DNA from: DATFDN01 sp963756545 | GTDB lineage: Bacteria > Pseudomonadota > Alphaproteobacteria > Acetobacterales > Acetobacteraceae | Assembly (NCBI GenBank): GCA_963756545.1 | Contig: CAVWNY010000001.1 | Location: forward strand, 1-64,000 | Direction: 5' to 3' | Length of the DNA stretch: 64,000 bases | Part shown: piece by piece, positions 52,916 through 61,458 of the stretch | Layout: each line of letters opens with the position of its first letter | Numbering within the stretch: position 1 is the first letter of the stretch | Made by a program: the position numbers and the translations under genes | Notes under the pieces: model-generated | Seen by the model: only the letters and a program-made list of their open reading frames with translations | What the model was told of the DNA's origin: nothing | The model's database searches: none

Positions 52916-54241
52916 ATGGTTGACGCGAGCCGTCCGATGTCGTTCCGCCGCGCAACCTTGTGCGTGCTGCTGCCGTTCGCGTCGGGCTATTACCTCTCCT
53001 ACCTGTTTCGCACCATCGGCGCCCTGATCTCGGGCCGCATGGTCGCGGACCTGCATCTCGTGCCGGCGGACCTGGGGCTATTGACCTCGGCCTACTTCTT
53101 CACCTTCGCCCTCGCCCAGCTCCCGTTGGGCGTGGCGCTGGACCGCTACGGGCCGCGCCGGGTGCAGGCAGTCCTGCTTCCGCTGGCGGCGGGGGGCGCC
53201 GGCCTGTTCGCGCTCGCGCACGGCCTCGCGCTCCTGGCACTCGGCCGCGCCCTGATCGGCCTCGGCTCGGCGGCCGCGCTGATGGCTGGGCTGAAGGCAT
53301 TGACGCTGTGGTTCCCCCGCGAGCGCCTGGCGCTGGCCAATGGCGTGCTCATCATGCTGGGCGCGCTCGGCGCCGTCACCGCCACCGCGCCGGCCGAGAT
53401 GCTGCTCCAGGTCGCGGACTGGCGCGCCCTGTTCGCGCTGCTCGCGCTTGCCGCCGTTTGTAGCGTGGCCCTGATCGTCCTCGCCGTCCCGCGACGCCAT
53501 GCGACCACCGCGGCCGCCGCGCCCGGACCGAGGGCGGGGCCGCTGGACATCTACCGGAACCGGCGCTTCTGGCGCCTCGCCCCGCTCTCCATGGGTTGCA
53601 TCGGCACGTCCTTCGCCATGCAGGGGCTGTGGGCCGCGCCGTGGCTGGGCGACGTGGCGCACCTCGCGCGGCCGGACCTGGTCGGGGACTTGTTCGCCAT
53701 GGCGCTCGCGCTCTGCGCCGGCGCGCTCGGCCTGGGCATCGTCGCCGACCGGCTGCGCCGGCGCGGCGTGCGGCCGGGCGAGGCGCTGGCCATGGTGGCC
53801 GCGCTCTCCATCCTCGCGCAGGCCGCGCTCATCCTGCGCCTGCCCGTGCCGCCGCTGCTGCCCTGGCTCGTCCTGGCGGTAGCCGGGAGCGCGACGGTGC
53901 TGAGCTATGCCGCGCTCGCGGAGGTGTTCCCGAAGGAGATGGCCGGGCGTGCCAACAGCGCGCTCAACGTCCTGCACATCGGCGGCGCCTTCGTCATCCA
54001 GAGCGGCATCGGCGTGGTGGTCGGGCTCTGGAGCGCGGACGCCGCCGGGCATTCCCCGGCCGTCGCGTATTCGATTGCCTTCGCCGCCAACGTCGTGCCG
54101 CAATGCCTCGCGCTCAGCTGGTTCGTCGCGGCGCCCGCCTTGACGGGGCACGCCGGCCCGGCGCCGGCCGCCGCGGATGGGATGAGCAAGCCGATCGGCA
54201 TGGCGAGGGAGGGCGGCTACACCGGCATGACCCGCCCCTGA
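52916..54241 (+). CDS. MFS transporter
   Basis: This 441-residue protein has about 12 membrane segments. The MFS signature between TM2 and TM3 is LGVALDRYGPRRVQ. The start region FASGYYLSYLFRTIGALISG is characteristic of a group of organic-acid or nitrate/nitrite-like porters. A GA-rich ribosome-binding site lies upstream. Its last 25 bases overlap the convergent HpcH/HpaI gene. The substrate is unknown. Confidence 0.87.
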   Translation: MVDASRPMSFRRATLCVLLPFASGYYLSYLFRTIGALISGRMVADLHLVPADLGLLTSAYFFTFALAQLPLGVALDRYGPRRVQAVLLPLAAGGAGLFALAHGLALLALGRALIGLGSAAALMAGLKALTLWFPRERLALANGVLIMLGALGAVTATAPAEMLLQVADWRALFALLALAAVCSVALIVLAVPRRHATTAAAAPGPRAGPLDIYRNRRFWRLAPLSMGCIGTSFAMQGLWAAPWLGDVAHLARPDLVGDLFAMALALCAGALGLGIVADRLRRRGVRPGEALAMVAALSILAQAALILRLPVPPLLPWLVLAVAGSATVLSYAALAEVFPKEMAGRANSALNVLHIGGAFVIQSGIGVVVGLWSADAAGHSPAVAYSIAFAANVVPQCLALSWFVAAPALTGHAGPAPAAADGMSKPIGMAREGGYTGMTRP

Positions 54242-55170
54242 TGCGCGCGCCCGATACGTGCGGTGTCCTCGCGCCCGCCGGCGATCACGCGCACGCCCTC
54301 GTCGATGCGCGCGGCCACCGTCTCCGGCGTGCAGCCTTCGAGGAACGCCACGCCGTTGGCCCGGCACGCGGCCATGATGCGTGTCCGCGCCTCGGCCATC
54401 CCCGGCGGATAGGGATAGCGCGGCACGTCCACGTAGCCCAGCGACAGGCCAAGATCGCCCGGCCCCAATTCGGCGAAGGCGAGGCCCGGCACCGTCAGGA
54501 TGGCCTCGCAATTGGCGACGCCCTCGGGGCTTTCGAGCTTCACCCCGAGCATCAGTTCACCGAGCGGATTGAGCGGCCAGGGATCGCAGCGCGCGAAATA
54601 GTCGCGCTCCGACAGCCCCCAGATCGGCGCCGCCGTGGTTTCCGACCCGCGCCCGCGCATCCCCCGTCCCAGCGTGCCCGGCGCCGGCGCGGCCGGCGCG
54701 CGCTCGCCATGCATCCGCGAGACCGGAGAGGGCAGCGCGGGATCAAGTCCGGCCTCGTGATGCGGATAGCGGCAGGATTCCACGAAGGCGCGCACCGCAT
54801 CCGCCGTCTCCGCCTGGCACAGCAGCACGCCATGCGCGCCCCGCCCGAGGATTTGCCGGAACTGCCAGGCGTTATGGCGCACGTTCAGCGCGTCGATACC
54901 GTTGACCGGAGCCTCGACAACCACCGTCGGCGTGCGATGGCCCGAGCGGGTTCCCGCCTCCGCCAGGCCCTGCATGTATTCGGCGAGCCCGGCCATATCG
55001 AAGGCGCCGTGCTCCATTCCGACATTGATGTAGTCGGCCCAGGTCGCCGCGTCCGCGCGCCCCTGCGCGCGCGTCAGCACATGCCCCGAATGCGCGCCCG
55101 TGTAATAGATCGCCTGTCCCCGCTCCAGCAGTTCGACCGCCCGGTTCACCCTTCCCACCGCGTCCTCCAT
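54217..55170 (-). CDS. HpcH/HpaI aldolase family protein
   Basis: This 317-residue TIM-barrel protein resembles class II 2-keto-3-deoxy acid aldolases. It has TPTVVVEAPVNGIDALNVRH, HGVLLCQAETADAVRAFVES, a metal-binding acid pair in LGVKLESPEGVANCEAIL (Glu) and LAFAELGPGDLGLSLGY (Asp). It would cleave a 4-hydroxy-2-oxo acid to pyruvate and an aldehyde. GGAAG precedes the ATG. It lies between two MFS genes, either of which may import its substrate's precursor. Confidence 0.85.
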   Translation of the reverse strand: MEDAVGRVNRAVELLERGQAIYYTGAHSGHVLTRAQGRADAATWADYINVGMEHGAFDMAGLAEYMQGLAEAGTRSGHRTPTVVVEAPVNGIDALNVRHNAWQFRQILGRGAHGVLLCQAETADAVRAFVESCRYPHHEAGLDPALPSPVSRMHGERAPAAPAPGTLGRGMRGRGSETTAAPIWGLSERDYFARCDPWPLNPLGELMLGVKLESPEGVANCEAILTVPGLAFAELGPGDLGLSLGYVDVPRYPYPPGMAEARTRIMAACRANGVAFLEGCTPETVAARIDEGVRVIAGGREDTARIGRAHQGRVMPV

Positions 55171-55260
55171 CGCTTCCGCGCGCCAGGGAGGCTAGAGGCT
55201 TCCGCATCCTCTGCCTATGCTGCCGCACCGGCGCCGCAGAGCGCCACGGGAGGACAGTCC

Positions 55261-56640
55261 ATGAGCGCAGGGGGGATGGGGATTACCGTCGAGCCGATCG
55301 TCGGCCCCCTGGAGCAGCGATACCGGCAATCCTCGGCGTTCCGCGCCGCGAGCGATGCGACGCGGGTGACCCGCACGCACTGGCATATCGCCGCCGCCAA
55401 CGGGCTCGGCTGGATGTTCGACGGCATGGACGGCGTGATCTTCGCGCTGGCCTCGCCGCTCATCATCCGCGATTTCGGCGTCACTCTGCCGCAATACCGC
55501 TCCGGCGGGCAGATCGCGCTGCTGATCGGCATCGCCGGCATGTTCGTCTGGCCCTGGCTCGGCGACCGCTTCGGCCGGCGCGGACTGCTCGCGCTCAACA
55601 TCGCGATGTTCTCGGCCATGATGCCGCTGGTCGCGGCGGCGCAGACCTGGGCGGCGTTCGTCGCCGCGCGCTGCGCCATCAATTTCGCGCTGAACGGGGA
55701 ATGGGCGCTCGGCTCGATGCTGGTGGCCGAGACCTGGCCCGCGCATCTGCGCGGCCGCATCATCGGCATCAATCGCGGAACGTGGTGCTTCGGCGCCTCG
55801 CTGGCCGGAGTGATCGCGACGGTAATCATCGCGCGCTGGGGCTGGCGATGGGCGTGCGTCGTGCCGGCGACTGTGGCGCTGCTGGCCGTCTACGTGCGCG
55901 CGAAGTGCCCGGAATCGCCCTACTGGGTGCGCACGCAGGACCGCAAGCGGCGCATCCGGGAGGCCGAGGCGAGCGGCGCACCGATCCCCGCCGACGACCG
56001 CGCCTGGATCGAGAAGACGCGCAGGATTCCGCTCAGCCAGGTGTTCCTGCCCGACATGCGCCGCGGCACCGCCGTCGCGACCTTCATCGCGTGCTGCAGC
56101 ACCATCATCTACGGCACGGTCGGCGGCTGGATGCCGCTCTATCTGTCGCAGGAGCGGCACTGGTCAACGGCCGCCTATGGCAGCTTCTACATCGCCTGGG
56201 GCCTGGTGGGCTTCCTCGGTCTGCTGGCCGCGGGCTGGATCTCCGACCGCTTCGGCCGGCGCCCGGCATTCTACATCATGCTGATCCAGGGCGCGGTGTT
56301 CATCACGCTCTGGGTGTACGCCACGACGGACGTCGAGGTATGGGTGTACGGCCTGCTATGGAGCATCGGCTTCCTCGGCTTCTGGGCGCCCGCCATGACG
56401 CTGACCGCCGAGGTCTTTCCCACCCGCATCCGCGGCGTCGGCAACGGCTTCGCCTGGGCGGTCGCCTGGCTGGTCGGCTTCGTGCTGTGGCCGTTCGTCG
56501 CGATCGCGCTACAGCAGCGCACCGGGTCGTTCGCCAATTCGTTCCTGCTGATCCCGGTGGCGATGCTGCTGATGGCGCTCGGCGTGTGGCTGTTCGTGCC
56601 GGATCACGCCGGGAAGGACTTGGACGCGATCGGGGTGTGA
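55261..56640 (+). CDS. MFS transporter, aromatic acid:H+ symporter-like
   Basis: This 459-residue transporter has DGMDGVIFALASPLIIRDFG in TM1, the acidic motif of the AAHS group, and the MFS signatures GDRFGRRGLL and SDRFGRRPAFY. A large central loop includes a charged segment (RTQDRKRRIREAEASG). GGGAGGA lies before ATG 55261, which excludes the long frame upstream. It probably imports an aromatic or other organic acid. Confidence 0.88.
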   Translation: MSAGGMGITVEPIVGPLEQRYRQSSAFRAASDATRVTRTHWHIAAANGLGWMFDGMDGVIFALASPLIIRDFGVTLPQYRSGGQIALLIGIAGMFVWPWLGDRFGRRGLLALNIAMFSAMMPLVAAAQTWAAFVAARCAINFALNGEWALGSMLVAETWPAHLRGRIIGINRGTWCFGASLAGVIATVIIARWGWRWACVVPATVALLAVYVRAKCPESPYWVRTQDRKRRIREAEASGAPIPADDRAWIEKTRRIPLSQVFLPDMRRGTAVATFIACCSTIIYGTVGGWMPLYLSQERHWSTAAYGSFYIAWGLVGFLGLLAAGWISDRFGRRPAFYIMLIQGAVFITLWVYATTDVEVWVYGLLWSIGFLGFWAPAMTLTAEVFPTRIRGVGNGFAWAVAWLVGFVLWPFVAIALQQRTGSFANSFLLIPVAMLLMALGVWLFVPDHAGKDLDAIGV

Positions 56641-56651
56641 AGGAAGTCTTC

Positions 56652-57401
56652 TCAGGCCGACAGCTTCTGCATCACCGCTTCCGGGATGTCGAAGTTCGCG
56701 TACACGTTCTGCACGTCCTCGTTGTCGTCCAGCGCATCCATCAGCCGCGTCACCGCCCCGGCGCGCTCGTCGTCGAGCGTGACCGTGCTGGCCGGGCGCC
56801 AGTCGAGGCGGGCGTCGTCGGGTTCGCCGAAGCGACCCTCCAGCGCGTCGCGGACGGCGAAGAAGTCGTCCGGGGCGCAGGTGATCTCGTGGCCGTCGGC
56901 GTCGCTCTCGACGTTCTCCGCCCCGGCCTCGATGGCGGCTTCCAACATCTCGTCGGGGCCGGCGCTCGCGGGCCGGTAGCGGATCACACCGAGGCGGCTG
57001 AACAGGAAGCTGACCGAATTCGTCTCCCCCAGCGCGCCGCCATGCTTGGCGAAGGCCGCGCGAACGTCGGAGGCGGTGCGGTTGCGATTGTCGGTCAGCG
57101 CCTCGACGATGACGGCGACGCCGGCCGGGCCATAGCCCTCGTAGCGCACCTCGACGTAGTCCTCCGCGCCGCCGCCGCCGGTCGCCTTCTTGATCGCGCG
57201 CTCTACCGTGTCCTTAGGCATGTTGGCCTGCCGCGCGGCCGTCACGGCGGCGCGCAGGCGCGGGTTCGCGGCCGGGTCAGGCAGCCCGTGGCGGGCCGAG
57301 ACGGTGATCTCGCGGATCAGCCGGGCGAACTGCCGGGCGCGGCGCGCGTCCTGCGCGCCCTTGCGGTGCATGATGTTCTTGAACTGGGAATGGCCGGCCA
57401 T
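56652..57401 (-). CDS. YebC/PmpR family regulator or translation factor
   Basis: This 249-residue protein starts MAGHSQFKNIMHRKGAQDAR, the invariant YebC signature, and contains MPKDTVERAIKKATG and YEGYGPAGVAVIVEALTDNR. YebC proteins are known as DNA-binding regulators, and some act on ribosomes stalled at proline stretches. The length is normal and the start is fixed by the conserved MAGHS. It is convergent with the MFS gene. Confidence 0.95.
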   Translation of the reverse strand: MAGHSQFKNIMHRKGAQDARRARQFARLIREITVSARHGLPDPAANPRLRAAVTAARQANMPKDTVERAIKKATGGGGAEDYVEVRYEGYGPAGVAVIVEALTDNRNRTASDVRAAFAKHGGALGETNSVSFLFSRLGVIRYRPASAGPDEMLEAAIEAGAENVESDADGHEITCAPDDFFAVRDALEGRFGEPDDARLDWRPASTVTLDDERAGAVTRLMDALDDNEDVQNVYANFDIPEAVMQKLSA

Positions 57402-57471
57402 ATTCGCGCTATCGGTTGTCGGGATGGCACCCAATCTAAGCACCGGGTCGGCCACGAGGAAGAGAGCACCC

Positions 57472-57789
57472 ATGTTCATCGCCATGAATCGCTTCAAGGT
57501 CCAGCCCGGGTCCGAGGCGGCCTTCGAGCAGGTCTGGACCGGCCGCGACACGCATCTGCATGGCGTGCCGGGCTTCGTCGAGTTCCACCTGGTGCGCGGC
57601 CCGGACCGCGAGGATCATGTGCTGTATGCCTCGCACACCATCTGGCGCTCGCGCGCCGATTTCGAGGCGTGGACCCGGTCGGAGGCCTTCCGGGCCGCCC
57701 ACGCCAATGCCGGACAGAATAAGCCGCTGTACTTGGGGCACCCGGATTTCGAGGGGTTCGAAGTGATCCAGACGATCCGGCCGGGATAG
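57472..57789 (+). CDS. Antibiotic biosynthesis monooxygenase (HmoA/IsdG-like)
   Basis: This 105-residue ferredoxin-like fold protein begins MFIAMNRFKVQPGSEAAFEQ. The Asn near the start, Trp in FEAWTRSEAF and His in RAAHANAG correspond to the residues IsdG-type enzymes use in haem degradation. It could liberate iron from haem; other ABM-domain roles are possible. AGGAAGAG precedes the ATG. It is divergent from yebC. Confidence 0.82.
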   Translation: MFIAMNRFKVQPGSEAAFEQVWTGRDTHLHGVPGFVEFHLVRGPDREDHVLYASHTIWRSRADFEAWTRSEAFRAAHANAGQNKPLYLGHPDFEGFEVIQTIRPG

Positions 57790-57800
57790 GGGCATTCGTC

Positions 57801-57832
57801 CCCCCAACCCTCCCGCAAGCGGGAGAGGGGGC
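57801..57832. repeat. Short family A palindrome
   Basis: CCCTCCCGCAAGCGGGAGAGGG folds as a hairpin with arms CTCCCGC and GCGGGAG. It is a reduced copy of the family A element and lies between convergent genes, where it may also terminate transcription. Confidence 0.7.
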
Positions 57833-57845
57833 GTGGTTTGGGGCG

Positions 57846-58664
57846 CTACTCCGGCATAGCCTGCGACAGCCGCCCGCCGAGCCGCAGCGGCGCCACCCGA
57901 CGCGCCATGCCGGTGGCGTCGTCGGTCTCGACGAACACGCCGCACAGGGTCGCCTCGCCCTCGGCGGGGTTCAGCCGCTCGCCGGGCATCTTGCGCCAGA
58001 AGCGCGTCGCCGCGCTCTCCTTCTGCATCCCGATCACGCTGTCGTAGTCGCCCGACATGCCGGCGTCGGACTGGAACGCCGTGCCGCCGGGTAGAATCTG
58101 GTGGTCGGCCGAGGGGCAGTGCGTGTGCGTGCCGACGATCAGCGACGCCTGACCGTCGAAGGTGTGGCCGAAGGCCATCTTCTCGCTGCTCGCCTCGGCG
58201 TGGAAATCCATCACGATGGCTTGCACCGTGCCGGTGCCGCCCAGGCGATGGCGCGACAGCGCCTCGGCGGCGCCACGGAACGGGCAGTCGAGCGCGTCCA
58301 TGTACAGCCGGCCCATCGCCTGTAGCACCAGTGCGCGCCTCCCGCCCGGCACATCGACGACGATCGTGCCCGCCCCCGGCGTGCCGGGCGGGTAGTTCAG
58401 CGGGCGCAGCAGGCGCGGGTGGTCGGCGATGTAGGGAATGATCTCCCTGCGGTCCCAGGAATGGTTGCCGAGCGTGAGTACATCGGCCCCGGCCGCCAGC
58501 AGCGCCTCGGCCATGTCGGGGGCCAGGCCGAAGCCGTGCGAGGCGTTTTCGGCGTTAACCACCACGAGATCGAGCCGCAAGCGCGCGCGCAGCCCCGGCA
58601 GCGCGGCGGCAACGGCGTCGCGCCCGGAGCGGCCGACCACGTCGCCGATGAACAGGATGTGCAT
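57846..58664 (-). CDS. YmdB-family (TIGR00282) metallophosphoesterase
   Basis: This 272-residue protein starts MHILFIGDVVGRSGRDAVAA and has NAENASHGFGL, LTLGNHSWDRREI, IVMDFHAEASSEK and VGTHTHCPSADHQILPGGTA, covering the dimetal ligands. The family hydrolyses 2',3'- or 3',5'-cyclic nucleotides and affects RNA turnover in Bacillus. The real start is ATG 58664; a longer frame upstream is MTHFS in another frame. It lies 5 bp after the MTHFS gene. Confidence 0.92.
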   Translation of the reverse strand: MHILFIGDVVGRSGRDAVAAALPGLRARLRLDLVVVNAENASHGFGLAPDMAEALLAAGADVLTLGNHSWDRREIIPYIADHPRLLRPLNYPPGTPGAGTIVVDVPGGRRALVLQAMGRLYMDALDCPFRGAAEALSRHRLGGTGTVQAIVMDFHAEASSEKMAFGHTFDGQASLIVGTHTHCPSADHQILPGGTAFQSDAGMSGDYDSVIGMQKESAATRFWRKMPGERLNPAEGEATLCGVFVETDDATGMARRVAPLRLGGRLSQAMPE

Positions 58665-58669
58665 TCTGT

Positions 58670-59248
58670 TTAGCGTTCCTCGCAGAAGATGACGCCGCCC
58701 TCGGTCGCCACCGCGGACAGGCGGACGTCCCCCGGCCCCGTCGGCACGCGATCCACCTGCTGGGCCGCATAGGCGCAGCCGAGCGCGAAGGCTACCGGCA
58801 GGCCGGTCAACGTGCGGTCGTAGTAGCCCCCGCCGTAGCCGAGCCGCGCGCCCGTCCGGTCGAACGCGAGCAGCGGGACCAGCAGGAAATCGGGCCGGCG
58901 GACCTCGCCCGCGGGACGCATGGTGCCGAACCGCTCCGCCACCAGCGCCTCGCCCGGCCGCCACAGCCGGAAGACCAGCGCCTCTCCGCGTCGCGGGGTG
59001 ACGGGCAGCACGATCGGATGCCCGCGTGCGTGCAGCGCCACGAGCAAGGGGCGAATGTCGATCTCCTGGCCCATCGGCCAGAAGCCCGACACCGTCGCGC
59101 CCGCTCCCGGCGGGCACTGGTGCAGAACCACCCGCGCCAGATCGGCGCCGAGCGCGGGGTCGGAATCCGCGCGCAGCGTGAGTGCGCGTGCCCGCGCGGC
59201 GCGCTTGGCCTCGATCAGATCGGGATCGGATGTGTGCGGAGCCGCCAT
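58670..59248 (-). CDS. 5-formyltetrahydrofolate cyclo-ligase
   Basis: This 192-residue enzyme (MTHFS, YgfA/Fau) converts 5-formyl-THF to 5,10-methenyl-THF with ATP. The diagnostic end of the fold, VPLLAFDRTGARLGYGGGYYDRTL, is present, with the earlier FWPMGQEIDIRPLL. Its position next to a 6S RNA and zapA matches the arrangement conserved across proteobacteria. YmdB follows at once. Confidence 0.93.
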   Translation of the reverse strand: MAAPHTSDPDLIEAKRAARARALTLRADSDPALGADLARVVLHQCPPGAGATVSGFWPMGQEIDIRPLLVALHARGHPIVLPVTPRRGEALVFRLWRPGEALVAERFGTMRPAGEVRRPDFLLVPLLAFDRTGARLGYGGGYYDRTLTGLPVAFALGCAYAAQQVDRVPTGPGDVRLSAVATEGGVIFCEER

Positions 59249-59264
59249 GGCCGTTGGCGTCTCA

Positions 59265-59395
59265 ACCCTCCCAGAGCCTGCTTGTGCAGGTGGGCGCCAG
59301 ATACCGAGACCAAGATCCCGGCAGAGCCAGCTCCCGAGAGGTTGCTTACTGGCCCCGGGGATGAATTACCTGACGCACCGGGCAGCCCCGCTAAA
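59265..59395 (-). ncRNA. ssrS: 6S RNA
   Basis: The 152-bp gap between zapA and the MTHFS gene is the standard place for 6S RNA. The minus-strand transcript can form a long imperfect hairpin. GGT-GCGTCAG pairs with CTGGCGC...ACC as the closing stem, an unpaired central bubble follows (about GTAATTCAT opposite ATCTTGGTCTCGGTAT), and an upper stem pairs GCCAG with CTGGC under a CTC/GAG tip. This is the sigma70-RNA polymerase-binding shape. The ends are approximate. Confidence 0.75.
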
Positions 59396-59400
59396 CTGAT

Positions 59401-59763
59401 CTAGGGATGCTCCAGCCCCGCCGCAATATCTTCCGCCCGCCGGGCGAGTCGGGAAATCTTGCGGCCGAGCTTCGGATCGACGGGCGCCGGCGAGCCCGGG
59501 GGCGTACCCTGGCCCGTCCTGGACGCGCCACCGGCCCGCTTCTCGGCATCACGCAATGCTTCGCCCATCTCGAACAAATCGTCGGCCATCAGCAGCGCGG
59601 CCATGACCAGCATGCGCGCCTCGCCGGATTGGCCGGCGACCGCCTTGATCCCGTCGATCCGCCGCTCGATCTCGCTGGCCATCGCGAGCAGATGCTGCTC
59701 CTCGCCGTCCTGGCAGCCCACCGTGTAGGCGAAGCCGTTGATCTTTACGGTGACCTGCGCCAT
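59401..59763 (-). CDS. zapA: Cell division protein ZapA
   Basis: This 120-residue protein starts MAQVTVKINGFAYTVGCQDG, the ZapA domain, followed by EEQHLLAMASEIERRIDGIK and the helix VMAALLMADDLFEMGEALRD. ZapA crosslinks FtsZ filaments at mid-cell. The C-terminal coiled coil is interrupted by a Gly/Pro-rich stretch. It is preceded by a DUF4164-type gene and followed by 6S RNA. Confidence 0.93.
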   Translation of the reverse strand: MAQVTVKINGFAYTVGCQDGEEQHLLAMASEIERRIDGIKAVAGQSGEARMLVMAALLMADDLFEMGEALRDAEKRAGGASRTGQGTPPGSPAPVDPKLGRKISRLARRAEDIAAGLEHP

Positions 59764-59782
59764 GCGCGCTCCTTCGATTCTT

Positions 59783-59986
59783 TCAGGCCTCTGCGTCCAA
59801 CGCGGCGCGCAGGCGTTCGATCATGCGGTCCAGCCGCTCCCGGACCTCCTCGATCGGCAGGCCCGAGTCCGGTTGGCCCGAGTTGGGCGCGGGCGCCTGC
59901 CGGAGTGCACTCAGCCGGGCGATGCGTTCGAGCGCGGCCTCCAGCAGTTCGACGGCCGCCTCGGCATCCTCGGTGGTGCTCGCCAT
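59783..59986 (-). CDS. DUF4164-like small coiled-coil protein
   Basis: This 67-residue protein is nearly all alpha-helical with heptads (AAVELLEAALERIARLSALR then VRERLDRMIERLRAALDAE), split by a Pro/Asn-rich loop. Small coiled-coil proteins of the DUF4164 kind commonly precede zapA in alphaproteobacteria. The role is unknown, perhaps in division. GGGGAACG precedes the ATG. Confidence 0.7.
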   Translation of the reverse strand: MASTTEDAEAAVELLEAALERIARLSALRQAPAPNSGQPDSGLPIEEVRERLDRMIERLRAALDAEA

Positions 59987-60064
59987 GTCCGTTCCCCGCC
60001 GCGACTCCGGCGCGCGGCTTGTTCCCATTGCACTGAACGCGGTCGGAGGCTTGAACGTCAAGCC

Positions 60065-60502
60065 ATGCCGGTGTCCATGTCTTTGCCGCCCGCCGTCGTG
60101 GTCCACGGGCTCGATCACGCGCGGGCCGCGCTGGCCGAGGGCGTGCCGGTCACGCTGCTCTCCGCGCCCGGCGCCGCGCTCTATCTCGGCTGCGCCTTCT
60201 GGCGTGCGCTGGTCGCCCGGGCCACGGTCGAACACCCCGACGTTCCGGCGTCCGACATCCTGGACTGCGCCGACGCTGCCGGGCAAGCCCTCGCGGCGCT
60301 GCGGATCGGGCAACACATCGTGGTGTTGACGCCGGACGCCGCCGGGCGGGGCGCCGTTGCCGCGATCGCCGCGAGCGCCGGGGCGGTCCTGCTGGCGGCA
60401 CGCCCGCCGGCGCTCGACCTCGCCGAGCGGGGTGCCGCGCGCCGGCTCGGCGCATGGCTGGGGAAGCGCGCGCCGGATGACAGCGGGCCGCCGCTGCGCT
60501 AG
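60065..60502 (+). CDS. Conserved hypothetical protein
   Basis: This 145-residue Ala-rich protein begins with PPAVVVHGLDHARAALAEGV then VTLLSAPGAALYLGCAFWRA. The alternation of strands and helices (ILDCADAAGQALAALRIGQH, IVVLTPDAAGRGAVAAIAAS) suggests a small Rossmann-like alpha/beta fold. Similar unnamed genes occur before class I aldolase genes in Rhodospirillales, as I recall. The function is unknown. ATG 60077 is another possible start. Confidence 0.65.
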   Translation: MPVSMSLPPAVVVHGLDHARAALAEGVPVTLLSAPGAALYLGCAFWRALVARATVEHPDVPASDILDCADAAGQALAALRIGQHIVVLTPDAAGRGAVAAIAASAGAVLLAARPPALDLAERGAARRLGAWLGKRAPDDSGPPLR

Positions 60503-60540
60503 TAGCGCGAGAGCGTCGAACGAGGCGAGAGGAACCGACC

Positions 60541-61455
60541 ATGCGTAGGACCGAGCGCGTCACGAAGATCCTCGACTGGTACGAAGGCGATCCGCCCGGC
60601 GTGAAGGCCAACCTCGCCCGCATCCTGATGACCGGGAAGCTGGCGGGCACCGGCAACGTGGTGATCCTGCCGGTGGACCAGGGCTTCGAGCATGGCCCGG
60701 CGCGCAGCTTCGCGCCCAACCCGCCGGCCTATGACCCGCACTACCACTATCAGCTCGCGATCGAGGCCGGGCTGTCGGCCTACGCCGCCCCGCTCGGCAT
60801 GATCGCGGCCGGCGCCGAGACCTTCGCCGGCGCCATCCCGACCATCCTGAAGCTCAACAGCGCCAACAGCCTCGCCACCAGCAAGGATCAGGCGGTGACG
60901 GGCAGCGTGAAGGACGCGCTGCGCCTCGGCTGCTCCGCGATCGGCTTCACGATCTACCCGGGCAGCGAATACGCCTACGCCCAGATGGAGGAACTGCGCG
61001 CGCTCGCCGAGGAGGCGAAGGGAAACGGCCTCGCCGTGGTGGTGTGGAGCTATCCGCGCGGCCCGAATCTGAACAAGGAAGCCGAGACGGCCATCGACAT
61101 CTGCGCCTATGCCGCGCACATGGCGGCGCTGCTGGGGGCCAACATCATCAAGGTGAAGCCGCCGAGCGCGCATATCGGGCTGGAGGCCGCGCGCAAGTCG
61201 TATGAGAAGGTAGACGTCTCCACCCTGTCCGCGCGCGTGCGCCACGTCATGCAGGCGGCGTTCAACGGCAAGCGCATGGTCCTTTTTTCGGGTGGCGAGC
61301 CGAAGGGGCTGGACGCGCTCTATGAGGAGGTCCGCGGCATCCGCGACGGCGGGGCCACCGGCAGCATCATCGGGCGCAACACCTTCCAGCGTCCGAAGCC
61401 GGAGGCGCTCGAGATGCTGGGCAAGATCATCAACATCTATCTCGGCAAGGACTGA
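60541..61455 (+). CDS. Class I fructose-bisphosphate aldolase (DhnA/FbaB type)
   Basis: This 304-residue TIM-barrel enzyme is of the archaeal/DhnA class I type. The Schiff-base Lys is in LGANIIKVKPPSAH. Other supporting segments are ILPVDQGFEHGPARSF, IGFTIYPGSEYAYAQMEE, VVVWSYPRGPNLNKE and FSGGEPKGLDALYEE. It cleaves fructose 1,6-bisphosphate in glycolysis or makes it in gluconeogenesis. AGGCGAGAGG precedes the ATG. thiE starts 3 bp later, so the genes form an operon. Confidence 0.93.
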   Translation: MRRTERVTKILDWYEGDPPGVKANLARILMTGKLAGTGNVVILPVDQGFEHGPARSFAPNPPAYDPHYHYQLAIEAGLSAYAAPLGMIAAGAETFAGAIPTILKLNSANSLATSKDQAVTGSVKDALRLGCSAIGFTIYPGSEYAYAQMEELRALAEEAKGNGLAVVVWSYPRGPNLNKEAETAIDICAYAAHMAALLGANIIKVKPPSAHIGLEAARKSYEKVDVSTLSARVRHVMQAAFNGKRMVLFSGGEPKGLDALYEEVRGIRDGGATGSIIGRNTFQRPKPEALEMLGKIINIYLGKD

Positions 61456-61458
61456 GCG

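Noticed and set aside
53596..55260. N-terminal extension of the AAHS-like MFS protein
   Set aside because: The upstream 555 codons are antisense or out of frame to the MFS and HpcH/HpaI genes; GGGAGGA and ATG 55261 define the start.
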